64,000 bases of DNA. Source: an uncultured Methylocystaceae bacterium (GTDB lineage: Bacteria; Pseudomonadota; Alphaproteobacteria; Rhizobiales; Beijerinckiaceae). The DNA is taken from assembly GCA_903870245.1 (NCBI GenBank), contig CAIQCB010000013.1:1-64000 (forward strand), written 5' to 3'. Shown here in pieces: positions 55,476 through 64,000 of the stretch. The notes under the pieces were generated by a model. It had not been told where the DNA came from. It made no database searches and was given only the letters and a program-made list of their open reading frames with translations. The position numbers were made by a program, and so were the translations under genes. Position 1 is the first letter of the stretch; each line of letters opens with the position of its first letter.

Positions 55476-56318
55476 GTGACCGATTCTCGCCGTTTCATGC
55501 TCGCGGGCGTCATGGGGTGGCCCATCTCCCATTCGCGCTCGCCGAAAATTCACGCCTATTGGTTGGCGCGCTACGGCGTCGCCGGCGCCTATGCGCCGCT
55601 GGCGGTCGAACCCGGTCGGCTGGAGCCGGCGCTGCGTGGACTCGCCGCGCTCGGATTTTCGGGCTGCAATCTTACCATTCCCCATAAGGAGGCGGCGCTG
55701 CCCTTTCTCGACGTCGTCGACGAGAACGCTCGCCGTATTGGCGCAGTTAATTGCGTTGTCGTCGGCGCGCGCGGCGAGCTGATCGGCCGTAATTACGATG
55801 GTTTTGGTTTTATCGCCGCACTGCGCGAGGCGGCGCCAGGCTGGCTGGCGGGCGACGCGCCCTGCGTTGTGCTCGGCGCCGGCGGCGCGGCGCGCGCCAT
55901 TCTTGCCGGACTGATCGAGGACGGAGCCCGCGACATCCGTCTGTTCAATCGTTCACCCGAACGCGCCGGGACGCTGGCCGATTTATTCGGTCCGCCGGTC
56001 AAAGCCTTGCCCTGGGCGCAACGCAATGACTCCATCGGCGACGCTGGTCTGGTCGTCAACGCCACCAGTCAGGGCATGGTTGGGCAGGCGCCGCTTGATC
56101 TCTCGCTTGCAGCATTGCCCGGATCGGCGCTGGTTTGCGACATTGTCTATGCGCCGCTGGAGACCCCTCTGCTGGCCGAAGCGCGACGAATGGGCGCGAC
56201 GCCAGTCGATGGGCTTGGCATGTTGTTGCATCAGGCGCGGCCAGCCTTTCGCGACTGGACCGGGATTATGCCCGAGGCGACCCCGGAGTTGCGCGCCGCG
56301 ATCGTCTCGACGCTTTAA
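55476..56318 (+). CDS. aroE: shikimate dehydrogenase
   Basis: GVMGWPISHSRSPKIHAYWL...GCNLTIPHKEAALPFLD...VLGAGGAARAIL. Confidence 0.96.
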   Translation: MTDSRRFMLAGVMGWPISHSRSPKIHAYWLARYGVAGAYAPLAVEPGRLEPALRGLAALGFSGCNLTIPHKEAALPFLDVVDENARRIGAVNCVVVGARGELIGRNYDGFGFIAALREAAPGWLAGDAPCVVLGAGGAARAILAGLIEDGARDIRLFNRSPERAGTLADLFGPPVKALPWAQRNDSIGDAGLVVNATSQGMVGQAPLDLSLAALPGSALVCDIVYAPLETPLLAEARRMGATPVDGLGMLLHQARPAFRDWTGIMPEATPELRAAIVSTL

Positions 56319-56340
56319 GAACATCTCCAGAGAATACGTC

Positions 56341-56433
56341 CTGGTTTGATTGAACCAGACCGGGGGGAACTCTTTTGATTTGCCGCGATTTATTTCGCCG
56401 AGCCGGCTTCGGCTTCGGCGCAAATCGCTCTGA
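56341..56433 (+). repeat. dispersed composite hairpin repeat, copy 4
   Basis: CTGGTTTGATTGAACCAGACCGGGGGGAACTCTTTTGATTTGCCGCGATTTATTTCGCCGAGCCGGCTTCGGCTTCGGCGCAAATCGCTCTG. Confidence 0.8.
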
Positions 56434-56464
56434 ACAAAAAAACGGCGGCCCATCAGGCCGCCGC
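56434..56464 (-). terminator. Rho-independent terminator of phasin operon
   Basis: Minus strand CGGCGGCC-TGATG-GGCCGCCG-TTTTTTT. Confidence 0.85.
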
Positions 56465-56486
56465 GATGCTCGATCACATGGCAGAC

Positions 56487-56975
56487 TCACGCGGCCGCGC
56501 GGGTTCCATGCAGCGGGGCGACCCCAAGGCTCGCCAGTTGTTGCGTGAGGGCCACAAAATCGCGGGATTGGCGGCCGAAGCTTTCGAAGCGTTCCGTCGC
56601 AAAGCGCGTTTGCAAGGTGACGGCCTCTTCGAAGGTTTTCACTCCGGCAAGATTTTCCATGTGCGCGAGGAACGCGCCGAGATTCTCTTCCCAAAACTCC
56701 AGCGACTTTTGCGCAAGCGGCGAGGCGTCGATGAAAAAGGCCGCCGCCACGCCAAAGGGTTCCTGAGGTTCCGCCGGGGCGGCCGGAGCGACTGGGTCGA
56801 ACGGGATCGCCAAAACGACGGGAGCTGGAGCAAAGGCCGCAACAGGCGGCTCCTCTGGAGCTGAGGTCGCAGCCGCCGGCGCGTCGTCCAGTTCCGGACG
56901 TTCTTCGTCGGCAGGCCTGACTTTATGCGCGTTGCTGTGATCCCGTGTCATCCGGTTGCTCCTTTGTCTGGACAT
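56487..56975 (-). CDS. phasin family protein
   Basis: SLEFWEENLGAFLAHMENLAGVKTFEEAVTLQTRFATERFESFGRQSRDFVALTQQLA. Confidence 0.85.
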   Translation of the reverse strand: MSRQRSNRMTRDHSNAHKVRPADEERPELDDAPAAATSAPEEPPVAAFAPAPVVLAIPFDPVAPAAPAEPQEPFGVAAAFFIDASPLAQKSLEFWEENLGAFLAHMENLAGVKTFEEAVTLQTRFATERFESFGRQSRDFVALTQQLASLGVAPLHGTRAAA

Positions 56976-56988
56976 GATTGCCTGACGA

Positions 56989-57348
56989 TCAGCCTTTGCC
57001 AGTCGTAGACTTCTGGAAGGTCGAGCTCAGATCCTTGGTTTGCTCCTGAAAGGCGGCGAACTGCGATTTCAGAAATTCCGACTGAAGCTGGAAGACTTCC
57101 TGCGGATCCCGGGCGTGAACCAGTTTTTGCGCCAGATCAAAGGCGGCGTTGACGTTCGCCTCGGCGTAAGACAAAGCCTTGGCGCCCACATCCTTGGCGG
57201 CCGGGGGCACCAGCGGCAAATCAGGCGTGGAGTTAATTGCCTTGTGGGCGGCGCCCGCAAAGCCCTCGAAGGCCTTCCGGGCCTGTTCGACGCTCTTTTC
57301 GGCGAAGTCCCGGACTTCGTTGGGAACCTGGTAAATCGGGTCAGCCAT
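56989..57348 (-). CDS. phasin family protein
   Basis: VPNEVRDFAEKSVEQARKAFEGFAGAAHKA...NVNAAFDLAQKLVHARDPQEVFQLQSEFLKSQFAAFQEQTKDL. Confidence 0.92.
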   Translation of the reverse strand: MADPIYQVPNEVRDFAEKSVEQARKAFEGFAGAAHKAINSTPDLPLVPPAAKDVGAKALSYAEANVNAAFDLAQKLVHARDPQEVFQLQSEFLKSQFAAFQEQTKDLSSTFQKSTTGKG

Positions 57349-57418
57349 CTCTTGCGTTCCTCTATTTTGTCACTTGCCCCGGGTGAACATGTCCACTTCC
57401 GGCGACCTGACCTGGATA

Positions 57419-57465
57419 TGTATAAACCTAAACTTGCTGCATTGCAACAAATTTGTGCGGTGCAG
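57419..57465 (-). promoter_or_regulatory. phasin operon promoter with candidate PhaR operators
   Basis: Minus strand TTGCAA-N17-TATACA; plus strand CTGCATTGCAA (57437-57447) and GTGCGGTGCAG (57455-57465). Confidence 0.5.
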
Positions 57466-57589
57466 TATTTGGGCGAAGCTTATTCTTGACGCAGCTTAAA
57501 TCACGGCCAATCGACCAACGAACTTTCAGTGAACCTGTAAACTTCAGATGGACCCGATTGGCTCCGATCCATTAAGCTTTGTACTCAGC

Positions 57590-57665
57590 TCTTGGATCTT
57601 GGCTCCAGGATCTTCGCTCTTGGCTCCAGGTTTTTGGCTCGTGGTGTTTTTGGCTCTTGGCGTTT
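57590..57665. repeat. degenerate tandem repeat, unit about CTCCAGGATCTTSG / CTCTTGG
   Basis: Repeated CTTGGCTCCAGG(A/T)(T/T)CTT blocks read directly. Confidence 0.65.
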
Positions 57666-57713
57666 CGTTGTTGCGCCTGGAGAACCAAGCGTACCGGGAG
57701 GCGCACTCACGGA

Positions 57714-57736
57714 GATTTAAAAATACAAATTAAATC
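57714..57736. promoter_or_regulatory. perfect AT-rich inverted repeat GATTTAA-N9-TTAAATC
   Basis: 7-bp perfect arms, upstream of the histidine kinase ATG. Confidence 0.45.
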
Positions 57737-57791
57737 ATGATTGTCAACAAAATCGCTCTCCGCCTAAACTCGGCGAGCGATACATTCACGG

Positions 57792-60281
57792 ATGCGGGCC
57801 GGAATCGATCATTTGTCCTACAAAGCCGACGAAACACGCGCAGCAGAGTTGATCGCCGCAGATCCGGCCTTATCCGCCCTTGACGCATCGCGTACGCCGG
57901 TCGTGGCCGCATTGCAGGCTCCTTTTCGCGTTGTGCATCTTAACGCAGCCGCGCGCCTTGTTATGGCCGAACCGGAAATCCTTCGCCGACTGTTCGATCG
58001 CGCCTGGCCTGCAATCCTTGAGATGCAGGGGGCTGGCCGGTCGAAATCGGAAACCGGCGATGACGACGGCGGGACCCGCTTTGAGCGCGTATCAATCGAG
58101 ATCGATGGACAAGTCCGGCGCGTGACATTGTTTTGCCGATCTTTGGCGGAACCGACCGGTGGCCGATTATTTGTGTTGGCCGCCCCGGATTCAGACCTGG
58201 CGAAAGATTCGGACGCAACGTCGAGAGCTCAACCGAGCTCGCAACCCAGGATGCGCCATGAAGAGCCATCAATTCGTTTCCATTGGAAAACCGATGCGCA
58301 GGATCGATTTGTCGCCGTCGACCCGGCGCTCGCCGACATTTTCGGCGCCGCCGCAGATCTCGTCGGCGCCAGCGTCGAACAGGTAGCAGACGGTCTCGGA
58401 GGAGGAGTGGAATGGATTCGGGCCATGGCCTCGCGTCGATCATGGAGCGGCGTTCGGATCGAGTGGCCCCTCGCCGACGGAAGGAGCGTCGCGCCGGTCA
58501 CGCTGGGCGCCCTGCCGGTCATCGGGGAGTCGCAGCGTTTTGCCGGATACAATGGCTACGGGCTCATTCATCTTGCGCAAATTCGCGCCTGTGAGCAGCC
58601 AGGCGCCGCGCAGGCGGAGATTGAACCACCGACATTGCTCACAGCCAATGTTGTCCCCCTGCGTCCGATGCTTGCCGCCGTCCCGCGAACGGCTCCTCCA
58701 GCGCCGCCAGAGACGTCGCGGCGTGATCCGCTCAGATTGACTGAAAGCGAACTCTCCGCTTTTGCTGAAATCGCCCGAACATTGGGCGACGGGGAGACGT
58801 CGTCGCAGGACGCTCGCGATCCCGGCTCACAGGCCAACAACGGGGACGAACGCCCCGAGGCGGGTCCATCAACGGATGCCACAGAAAGATTGCTTGATCT
58901 CCTGCCGATCGGGATTCTTGTGGCGCGTGGCGCACAAACGCTTTTCGTCAACCAGGCGCTTTTGACGGAACTTGGTTACGCTGACAGCTTGGCGTTCGCC
59001 AATGACGGCGGATTGGCGCGCATTTTCATGGGCCGTTCGTCGATGACGATCGGGGCTTTCGGCGACGAGATAGACGCCCATGTGGAGACCATAGAGTGGC
59101 GTGGCGCGCCAGCGACAATGATCTCATTGATGCGCGCGCCTTTAGGCCGCAGGACCCCGGAGCGAGAGGAAGTTGATAAGAAACTGGCGCGCGCGCGCAG
59201 CGACAACGTCATGTTGCGCGCCGTGATCGACGCGCTTGACGGGGCGGTGGCGATTATCGATGAATCCGGCTGCATCGAAAGCGCAACGATGGCTTTCACG
59301 GCTCTGTACGGCGCCGAGAAGGGCGCCTTCGACGGGCGGGTTTTATCCTCGATAATAAGATCCGAGGATGCGCTGGAGTTGATGGCGCAGATACAGCGCG
59401 CCGAAATCGGCAATCCGCAGAGCTTTCTGTTGACGACGCACATGTCGCCGAAATCGCTTGAGGCGATCATTGCCCGCTTACCCGTCGGCGCCGGTAAAAT
59501 CTATCTTCGCTTGCGTGAAGCCGACGCTTCGCCCGTTCATGAACATTTGGCCGCACGACAGGCGGCGGAGCAGGCCAATACGGCGAAATCCGGTTTTTTG
59601 GCGCGCATCAGTCATGAAATAAGAACACCGTTGAATGCGATCATCGGTTTTGCGGAAGTCATGCTCGAAGAGCGGTTTGGACCGGTCGGCTCACAGCGAT
59701 ACATGGATTATCTGAAGGACATCCATACGTCCGGCGCGCATGTGCTCTCTCTGGCGGATGATCTCCTCGACCTGTCGAAAATCGAGGCGGGCAAAATGGA
59801 TTTGAACTTCGCGCCCGTCGACGTAAACATTGTGATCGCCGAATGCATGTCAATTATGCAGCCGCAAGCGAACAGCAGACGCGTTGTGATGCGGCAGGCT
59901 TTGGCCTCGACACTGCCCCTCATTAGCGCCGATACCCGGACGCTGCGTCAAATTTTATTCAATCTGTTCTCAAACGCCGTGAAATTCACGCCGGGCGGCG
60001 GTCAGGTCATCGTTTCCAGCACTCTCGCGGAGACAGGTCATGTGCTTGTTCGCGTCAAGGATACGGGCGTCGGCATGAGTGAAGATGAAGTGCAAATGGC
60101 TCTGGAGCCCTACAAACAGATTGCGCCCCTTAGCGATGCGCGCGGCCACGGACTGGGTTTGCCCTTGACGAAGGCCCTTGTTGAAGCAAGTCGCGGCGCC
60201 TTGACGATACGAAGTTGTCGACAGGAGGGCACGCTGGTTGAAATCGCTTTTCCCCCGATGGAAGTTCGCGCCGCAGAATGA
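57792..60281 (+). CDS. PAS-domain sensor histidine kinase (soluble; PdhS/PleC-like HisKA)
   Basis: SHEIRTPLNAIIGFAEVMLEERFGPVGSQRYMDYLKDIHTSGAHVLSLADDLLDLSKIEAGKMDL; LRQILFNLFSNAVKFTPGGG; no obvious TM segment. Confidence 0.88.
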   Translation: MRAGIDHLSYKADETRAAELIAADPALSALDASRTPVVAALQAPFRVVHLNAAARLVMAEPEILRRLFDRAWPAILEMQGAGRSKSETGDDDGGTRFERVSIEIDGQVRRVTLFCRSLAEPTGGRLFVLAAPDSDLAKDSDATSRAQPSSQPRMRHEEPSIRFHWKTDAQDRFVAVDPALADIFGAAADLVGASVEQVADGLGGGVEWIRAMASRRSWSGVRIEWPLADGRSVAPVTLGALPVIGESQRFAGYNGYGLIHLAQIRACEQPGAAQAEIEPPTLLTANVVPLRPMLAAVPRTAPPAPPETSRRDPLRLTESELSAFAEIARTLGDGETSSQDARDPGSQANNGDERPEAGPSTDATERLLDLLPIGILVARGAQTLFVNQALLTELGYADSLAFANDGGLARIFMGRSSMTIGAFGDEIDAHVETIEWRGAPATMISLMRAPLGRRTPEREEVDKKLARARSDNVMLRAVIDALDGAVAIIDESGCIESATMAFTALYGAEKGAFDGRVLSSIIRSEDALELMAQIQRAEIGNPQSFLLTTHMSPKSLEAIIARLPVGAGKIYLRLREADASPVHEHLAARQAAEQANTAKSGFLARISHEIRTPLNAIIGFAEVMLEERFGPVGSQRYMDYLKDIHTSGAHVLSLADDLLDLSKIEAGKMDLNFAPVDVNIVIAECMSIMQPQANSRRVVMRQALASTLPLISADTRTLRQILFNLFSNAVKFTPGGGQVIVSSTLAETGHVLVRVKDTGVGMSEDEVQMALEPYKQIAPLSDARGHGLGLPLTKALVEASRGALTIRSCRQEGTLVEIAFPPMEVRAAE

Positions 60282-60617
60282 TCGACAAAGCAACGAACCA
60301 GATCACTATAATTTCGCCTGTTTCCCGGAATGGAAAACGGACATCCGACCCGGAGAGCAAACCATTCGAAAAGATAACATCCGACGACGCCGTCGCCTTC
60401 ATTTTCTATATTTCAACAAAACCAGGGCGCGCGTCAGCCCGGAAGTTCCAGCGCTCGGGCGGGCGTCAGTCAAGATGTTGACATCGTGGCGGCGAGGTCT
60501 GAAAACGCCGGTAGTTATTGAAAAACATAGACAAAGTATAATTTACCGCAGCCTTCCCGCCAGCGTTGCCCGGGCGTTAGTAGCTGCTTGAGCATTTTTT
60601 CATCAAATACCCCGGGT

Positions 60618-60649
60618 CAAGTGTGAAATATGGCAAGTGTGAAATATGG
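60618..60649. repeat. 16-bp perfect tandem duplication CAAGTGTGAAATATGG
   Basis: Two adjacent identical copies in AT-rich intergenic region. Confidence 0.9.
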
Positions 60650-60792
60650 TAAGTACAATTCATGATTACCCGATATGGCAATTTAGTCATTGTACTATCA
60701 CGTTTCATAGCGAGACAACACGAGTAAGTTAATAATGAGTTTTTTGGAAAGGAGAGTTGAAAATAGGAGTTGAGTATTCTATTTGCGCCTGA

Positions 60793-60817
60793 TGATAAAT
60801 TAAGTTATAATTTATCA
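60793..60817. promoter_or_regulatory. AT-rich inverted repeat TGATAAATT-N7-AATTTATCA
   Basis: 9-bp perfect arms about 45 bp upstream of the small HTH-like gene. Confidence 0.45.
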
Positions 60818-60860
60818 GAACCTCGTAACAACCTTTCCGCCATTATTAAAAATAGGGATT

Positions 60861-61124
60861 ATGCTAGTGTCTCTTACAACAAAGGAAGTCGCTCAACTTC
60901 GTAAAATCATTGTTCTTGCTGAAGGCTTGCTGGCCAATGGCGGCAAAACCCCCGCCGGCAAAACATCCGCCGGCAAATCCGCAGAGAGCGGCCGGCGACG
61001 CTCCGGCAAGGAGCTTGAGGCGTTCCGCAAAATGCTCAAGCAGGAGCGCAAGTCTGGCGCTTCCGTCTCTGCCCTGGCTAAAAAACACGGCGTAACGGCG
61101 TCCTATATCTATCAGATCGGATAA
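60861..61124 (+). CDS. small basic protein with C-terminal helix-turn-helix-like segment
   Basis: MLVSLTTKEVAQLRKIIVLAEGLL...GKTPAGKTSAGKSAESGRRRSGKELEAFRKMLKQERKSGASVSALAKKHGVTASYIYQIG. Confidence 0.6.
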   Translation: MLVSLTTKEVAQLRKIIVLAEGLLANGGKTPAGKTSAGKSAESGRRRSGKELEAFRKMLKQERKSGASVSALAKKHGVTASYIYQIG

Positions 61125-61280
61125 TAGAAACCTTCACCGCTCGCTCGATACGACTTGCCCTGTTCGCCAGAGGCGTAACAGTCATTAACTTATTTGATAA
61201 CGCTCCGCGTCAAAAAGGGCGCGTGGCGGCGCATGAGCGTTTACGCAGCCAAGAGGCTTTCCATCGAAGTGAATACTGTT

Positions 61281-61360
61281 GGCGAAAGAAATCGCGACAA
61301 GACCATCGCGACAAGACCAATGACCATATTCCCGGTCTGTTTCAATCAGACCGGGAAACT
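61281..61360 (-). repeat. dispersed composite hairpin repeat, copy 6 (truncated distal module)
   Basis: Perfect stem CCCGGTCTG-TTTCAAT-CAGACCGGG at 61331-61355 plus distal remnant GGCGAAAGAAATCGCGACAA; contains 14-bp tandem duplication ATCGCGACAAGACC (61291-61318). Confidence 0.75.
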
Positions 61361-61362
61361 CT

Positions 61363-61977
61363 CTAATGTCGAGAGAGGCTATCGATCTTTTTGGTCAGTT
61401 CGCTGAGCTGGCGCTTGAGATCCTCGACCTCGCTCGCGTTGGGCGCATCGGTGGTCTTGTGCTGGGTTTCTTCTTCCGTCCTCGGCGAGGGGTCCGTCGG
61501 TAAGCCGAAAGGATTGAACATCGAAAGAGCCTGGCGAAAGACAGCCATGTTCTTGCGGGTTTGTTCTTCAAGCGACTGAAAAGCCTGCCGTGTCGGTTCG
61601 GCGAGCGGGCCGGTTCCAAGCGCAGAGGTGAACTGGTCGCGAAACCTCTGCTGTTCCTTGGTGAGCTTGTCGATGGTGAACTCCAGATAGCTGGGCACCA
61701 GCATCTGCATGGAGTCGCCGTAGAAACGGATCAACTGGCGCAGAAAGGCGATCGGCAGCAGGCTTTGGCCGTCCTTGCCCTCCTGTTCGAAAATAATCTG
61801 GGTGAGAACCGGGCGGGTGATGTCCTCGCCGGTTTTTGCATCGCAAACGACGAAATCCTCACCCTTTTTGACCATTGAGGCCAAGTCTTCAAGCGTAACG
61901 TAAGTGCTTGTTCCAGTGTCGTACAGACGCCTGTTAGCATATTTCTTGATGATCGTCGGCTTTTTTTCCGTCGTCAT
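61363..61977 (-). CDS. phaR: polyhydroxyalkanoate synthesis repressor PhaR
   Basis: [58 protein letters not shown]. Confidence 0.96.
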   Translation of the reverse strand: MTTEKKPTIIKKYANRRLYDTGTSTYVTLEDLASMVKKGEDFVVCDAKTGEDITRPVLTQIIFEQEGKDGQSLLPIAFLRQLIRFYGDSMQMLVPSYLEFTIDKLTKEQQRFRDQFTSALGTGPLAEPTRQAFQSLEEQTRKNMAVFRQALSMFNPFGLPTDPSPRTEEETQHKTTDAPNASEVEDLKRQLSELTKKIDSLSRH

Positions 61978-62220
61978 TCGCCGTCTCGCCCCCCTGCCGC
62001 GCGTGGTCGGCGCTCAAATAACAGCCAAGCTGCGTCGCTGCGACGATACGCGCAATTAGGCGCCTGCGGCAATATTTTCATGCCCGATGGCTTTCGTTTG
62101 CCGTCAAATCCGTGCAAAACGGGGCGCGGCTTGAACAAGCAAGCGCAAAAACACTTCTCAGACATGGATCGGCCGGGCGCGATGCAGGCCGGCAATCATC
62201 ATATTTTCAAGGAGATCGAC

Positions 62221-63396
62221 ATGACGACCGACATCGTGATCGTTTCCGCGGCGCGCACCGCCGTCGGATCGTTCAACGGAGCCCTCGGCGCGGTTCCGGC
62301 CCACGAGCTCGGCGCTGTCGCCATCAAGGCCGCTCTGGAGCGGGCCAAGGTTGAGCCAGGTTCGGTGGACGAAGTGATCCTCGGTCAGGTGCTGACCGCC
62401 GCTCAGGGTCAGAACCCGGCCCGTCAGGCGGCGATCAAGGCCGGCGTTCCCGACAGCAAGACCGCGTTTGGCGTCAATCAGGTTTGCGGCTCCGGTCTGC
62501 GCGCCGTCGCGCTGGCCGCCCAGCAGATCGCGTCGGGCGACGCGTCGATTGTCGTCGCCGGCGGTCAGGAGTCGATGTCGTTGTCGACCCATGCCGCGCA
62601 GTTGCGGACCGGCACCAAGATGGGCGACGTGAAGTTCACCGATACGATGATCATTGATGGCCTCACGGACGCCTTCAATAACTATCACATGGGAATCACC
62701 GCCGAGAACGTCGCCAAACAGTGGCAGATCACCCGGGAGCAGCAGGACGTTTTCGCCGTCGCTTCGCAGAACAAGGCCGAGGCGGCGCAAAAGGCCGGCA
62801 AATTCAAGGATGAAATCGCGCCCTACACGATCACTACCAAGAAAGGCGACGTGATCGTCGACGCCGACGAATACATCAAACATGGCGTGACGCTGGAGGG
62901 CGTCTCCAAACTGCGTCCTGCCTTCATCAAGGACGGCACGGTGACCGCCGCCAACGCCTCCGGCATCAATGATGGCGCCGCCGCGCTGGTGGTGATGAGC
63001 GCCGCCGAGGCGCAGAAGCGCGGTCTCGTCCCGCTGGCCCGCCTCGCCTCATGGGCGACGGCCGGCGTCGATCCCTCGGTGATGGGCTCTGGCCCGATTC
63101 CCGCTTCGCGCAAGGCTCTGGAGAAGGCGGGCTGGAAGGTCGCCGATCTTGATCTGGTCGAGGCCAACGAGGCTTTTGCGGCGCAGGCGCTTGCGGTCAA
63201 CAAGGATATGGGTTGGGACCCGTCAATCGTGAACGTGAATGGCGGCGCCATCGCAATCGGCCATCCAATTGGCGCCTCCGGCGCCCGCGTGCTGACGACG
63301 CTGCTCCACGAAATGGCTCGCCGGGGATCAAAGAAGGGACTGGCGACGCTGTGCATCGGCGGCGGCATGGGCATTGCGCTCACGGTCGAGCGTTAA
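62221..63396 (+). CDS. phaA: acetyl-CoA C-acetyltransferase
   Basis: [31 protein letters not shown]...[20 protein letters not shown]...[28 protein letters not shown]...[14 protein letters not shown]. Confidence 0.96.
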   Translation: MTTDIVIVSAARTAVGSFNGALGAVPAHELGAVAIKAALERAKVEPGSVDEVILGQVLTAAQGQNPARQAAIKAGVPDSKTAFGVNQVCGSGLRAVALAAQQIASGDASIVVAGGQESMSLSTHAAQLRTGTKMGDVKFTDTMIIDGLTDAFNNYHMGITAENVAKQWQITREQQDVFAVASQNKAEAAQKAGKFKDEIAPYTITTKKGDVIVDADEYIKHGVTLEGVSKLRPAFIKDGTVTAANASGINDGAAALVVMSAAEAQKRGLVPLARLASWATAGVDPSVMGSGPIPASRKALEKAGWKVADLDLVEANEAFAAQALAVNKDMGWDPSIVNVNGGAIAIGHPIGASGARVLTTLLHEMARRGSKKGLATLCIGGGMGIALTVER

Positions 63397-63495
63397 AATC
63401 ATAGCTTAAGACGGCGCACGGCCGACGTTTCGTCGGCCGTGGACTAGTCTGCCGTCAGCGGCGTTAATGAAAAAATTTCAGGAGGAGAGATCGGA

Positions 63496-64000
63496 ATGTC
63501 GAAGACAGCAGTTGTGACCGGCGGCACGCGCGGCATAGGCGAGGCGATTTCAAAGGCGCTCAAGGCGGCTGGCTACAAGGTTGCAGCGACCTACGCCGGC
63601 AACGACGAAGCCGCCAACAAGTTCAAGGCGGACACCGGCATCCCGGTGTTCAAGTTCGACGTTTCGGACTATGACGCCTGCGCCGCCGGCATCGCCCAGA
63701 TTGAGAAGGAAGTCGGCCCGGTCGATATCCTCGTCAATAACGCCGGCATCACCAAGGATCGCCTGTTCCACAAGATGGAGCTGGCGCAGTGGCAGGCGGT
63801 GATTAACACCAATCTCAATTCACTGTTCAACGTCACCCGCCCGGTTATCAACGGCATGCGCGATCGCGGCTTTGGCCGCATCATCGTTATTTCCTCGATC
63901 AATGGCCAGAAGGGTCAGGCCGGTCAGACCAACTATTCGGCGTCCAAGGCCGGCGACATCGGTTTTGTCAAGGCGCTGGCGCAGGAGAGCGCCTCCAAGG
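63496..64000 (+). CDS. phaB: acetoacetyl-CoA reductase (partial, runs off window)
   Basis: GGAGGAG RBS; MSKTAVVTGGTRGIGEAISKALKAAGYKVAATYAGNDEAA...LVNNAGITKDRLFHKM...NYSASKAGDIGFVKALAQES. Confidence 0.95.
   Translation, partial: MSKTAVVTGGTRGIGEAISKALKAAGYKVAATYAGNDEAANKFKADTGIPVFKFDVSDYDACAAGIAQIEKEVGPVDILVNNAGITKDRLFHKMELAQWQAVINTNLNSLFNVTRPVINGMRDRGFGRIIVISSINGQKGQAGQTNYSASKAGDIGFVKALAQESASK

Noticed and set aside
54375-55685. 436-aa minus-strand ORF
   Set aside because: Antisense to bioB/aroE; composition typical of a shadow ORF.
60618-60649. Possible CRISPR-like direct repeat
   Set aside because: Only two adjacent 16-bp copies with no spacers and no cas genes; a simple tandem duplication.
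60793-60817. Second CtrA-like site (TTAA-N7-TTTA)
   Set aside because: Deviates from TTAA-N7-TTAA and is better explained as part of the longer inverted repeat TGATAAATT/AATTTATCA.
62029-62046. PhaR autoregulatory site upstream of phaR (CTGCGTCGCTGCGACG)
   Set aside because: TGC-rich, but not a clean CTGC-N3/4-GCAG palindrome; too weak to claim from sequence alone.

Overview
GC-rich alphaproteobacterial chromosomal window (probably Hyphomicrobiales, possibly a methylotroph-related lineage; this is inferred from gene content only). It is mostly core and housekeeping genes. These include the tail of an IS5-type transposase next to tRNA-Lys(CTT), mdh, cspA, sucC (with no sucD alongside), yebC, a gmd/epimerase/glycosyltransferase cluster, mutM, an ABC exporter overlapping two RNA methyltransferase genes, aqpZ, ubiE-ubiB, folE, a di-haem peroxidase, murI, and the rimP-nusA-ylxR-infB-rbfA-truB cluster. 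They are followed by a ferredoxin/ferredoxin reductase pair, an Mla-type lipid ABC system, ppc, bioB, aroE, two phasins, a PAS histidine kinase, and phaR/phaA/phaB (phaB runs off the end). I saw no CRISPR array, prophage or defence island. The most interesting signals are non-coding: (1) a two-module dispersed hairpin repeat in about six copies, always at gene 3' ends; (2) a three-hairpin, terminator-like leader ending about 10 nt before the rimP start codon; (3) CTGC-N3-GCAR-like sites overlapping a good sigma70 promoter of the phasin operon (candidate PhaR operators); (4) a TTAA-N7-TTAA (CtrA-type) box before an outer-membrane protein gene; (5) an unlisted 39-aa secreted-peptide ORF with promoter and RBS; (6) a small HTH-like protein gene behind an AT-rich, repeat-bearing island; and (7) two related degenerate 13-16-bp tandem repeat tracts.
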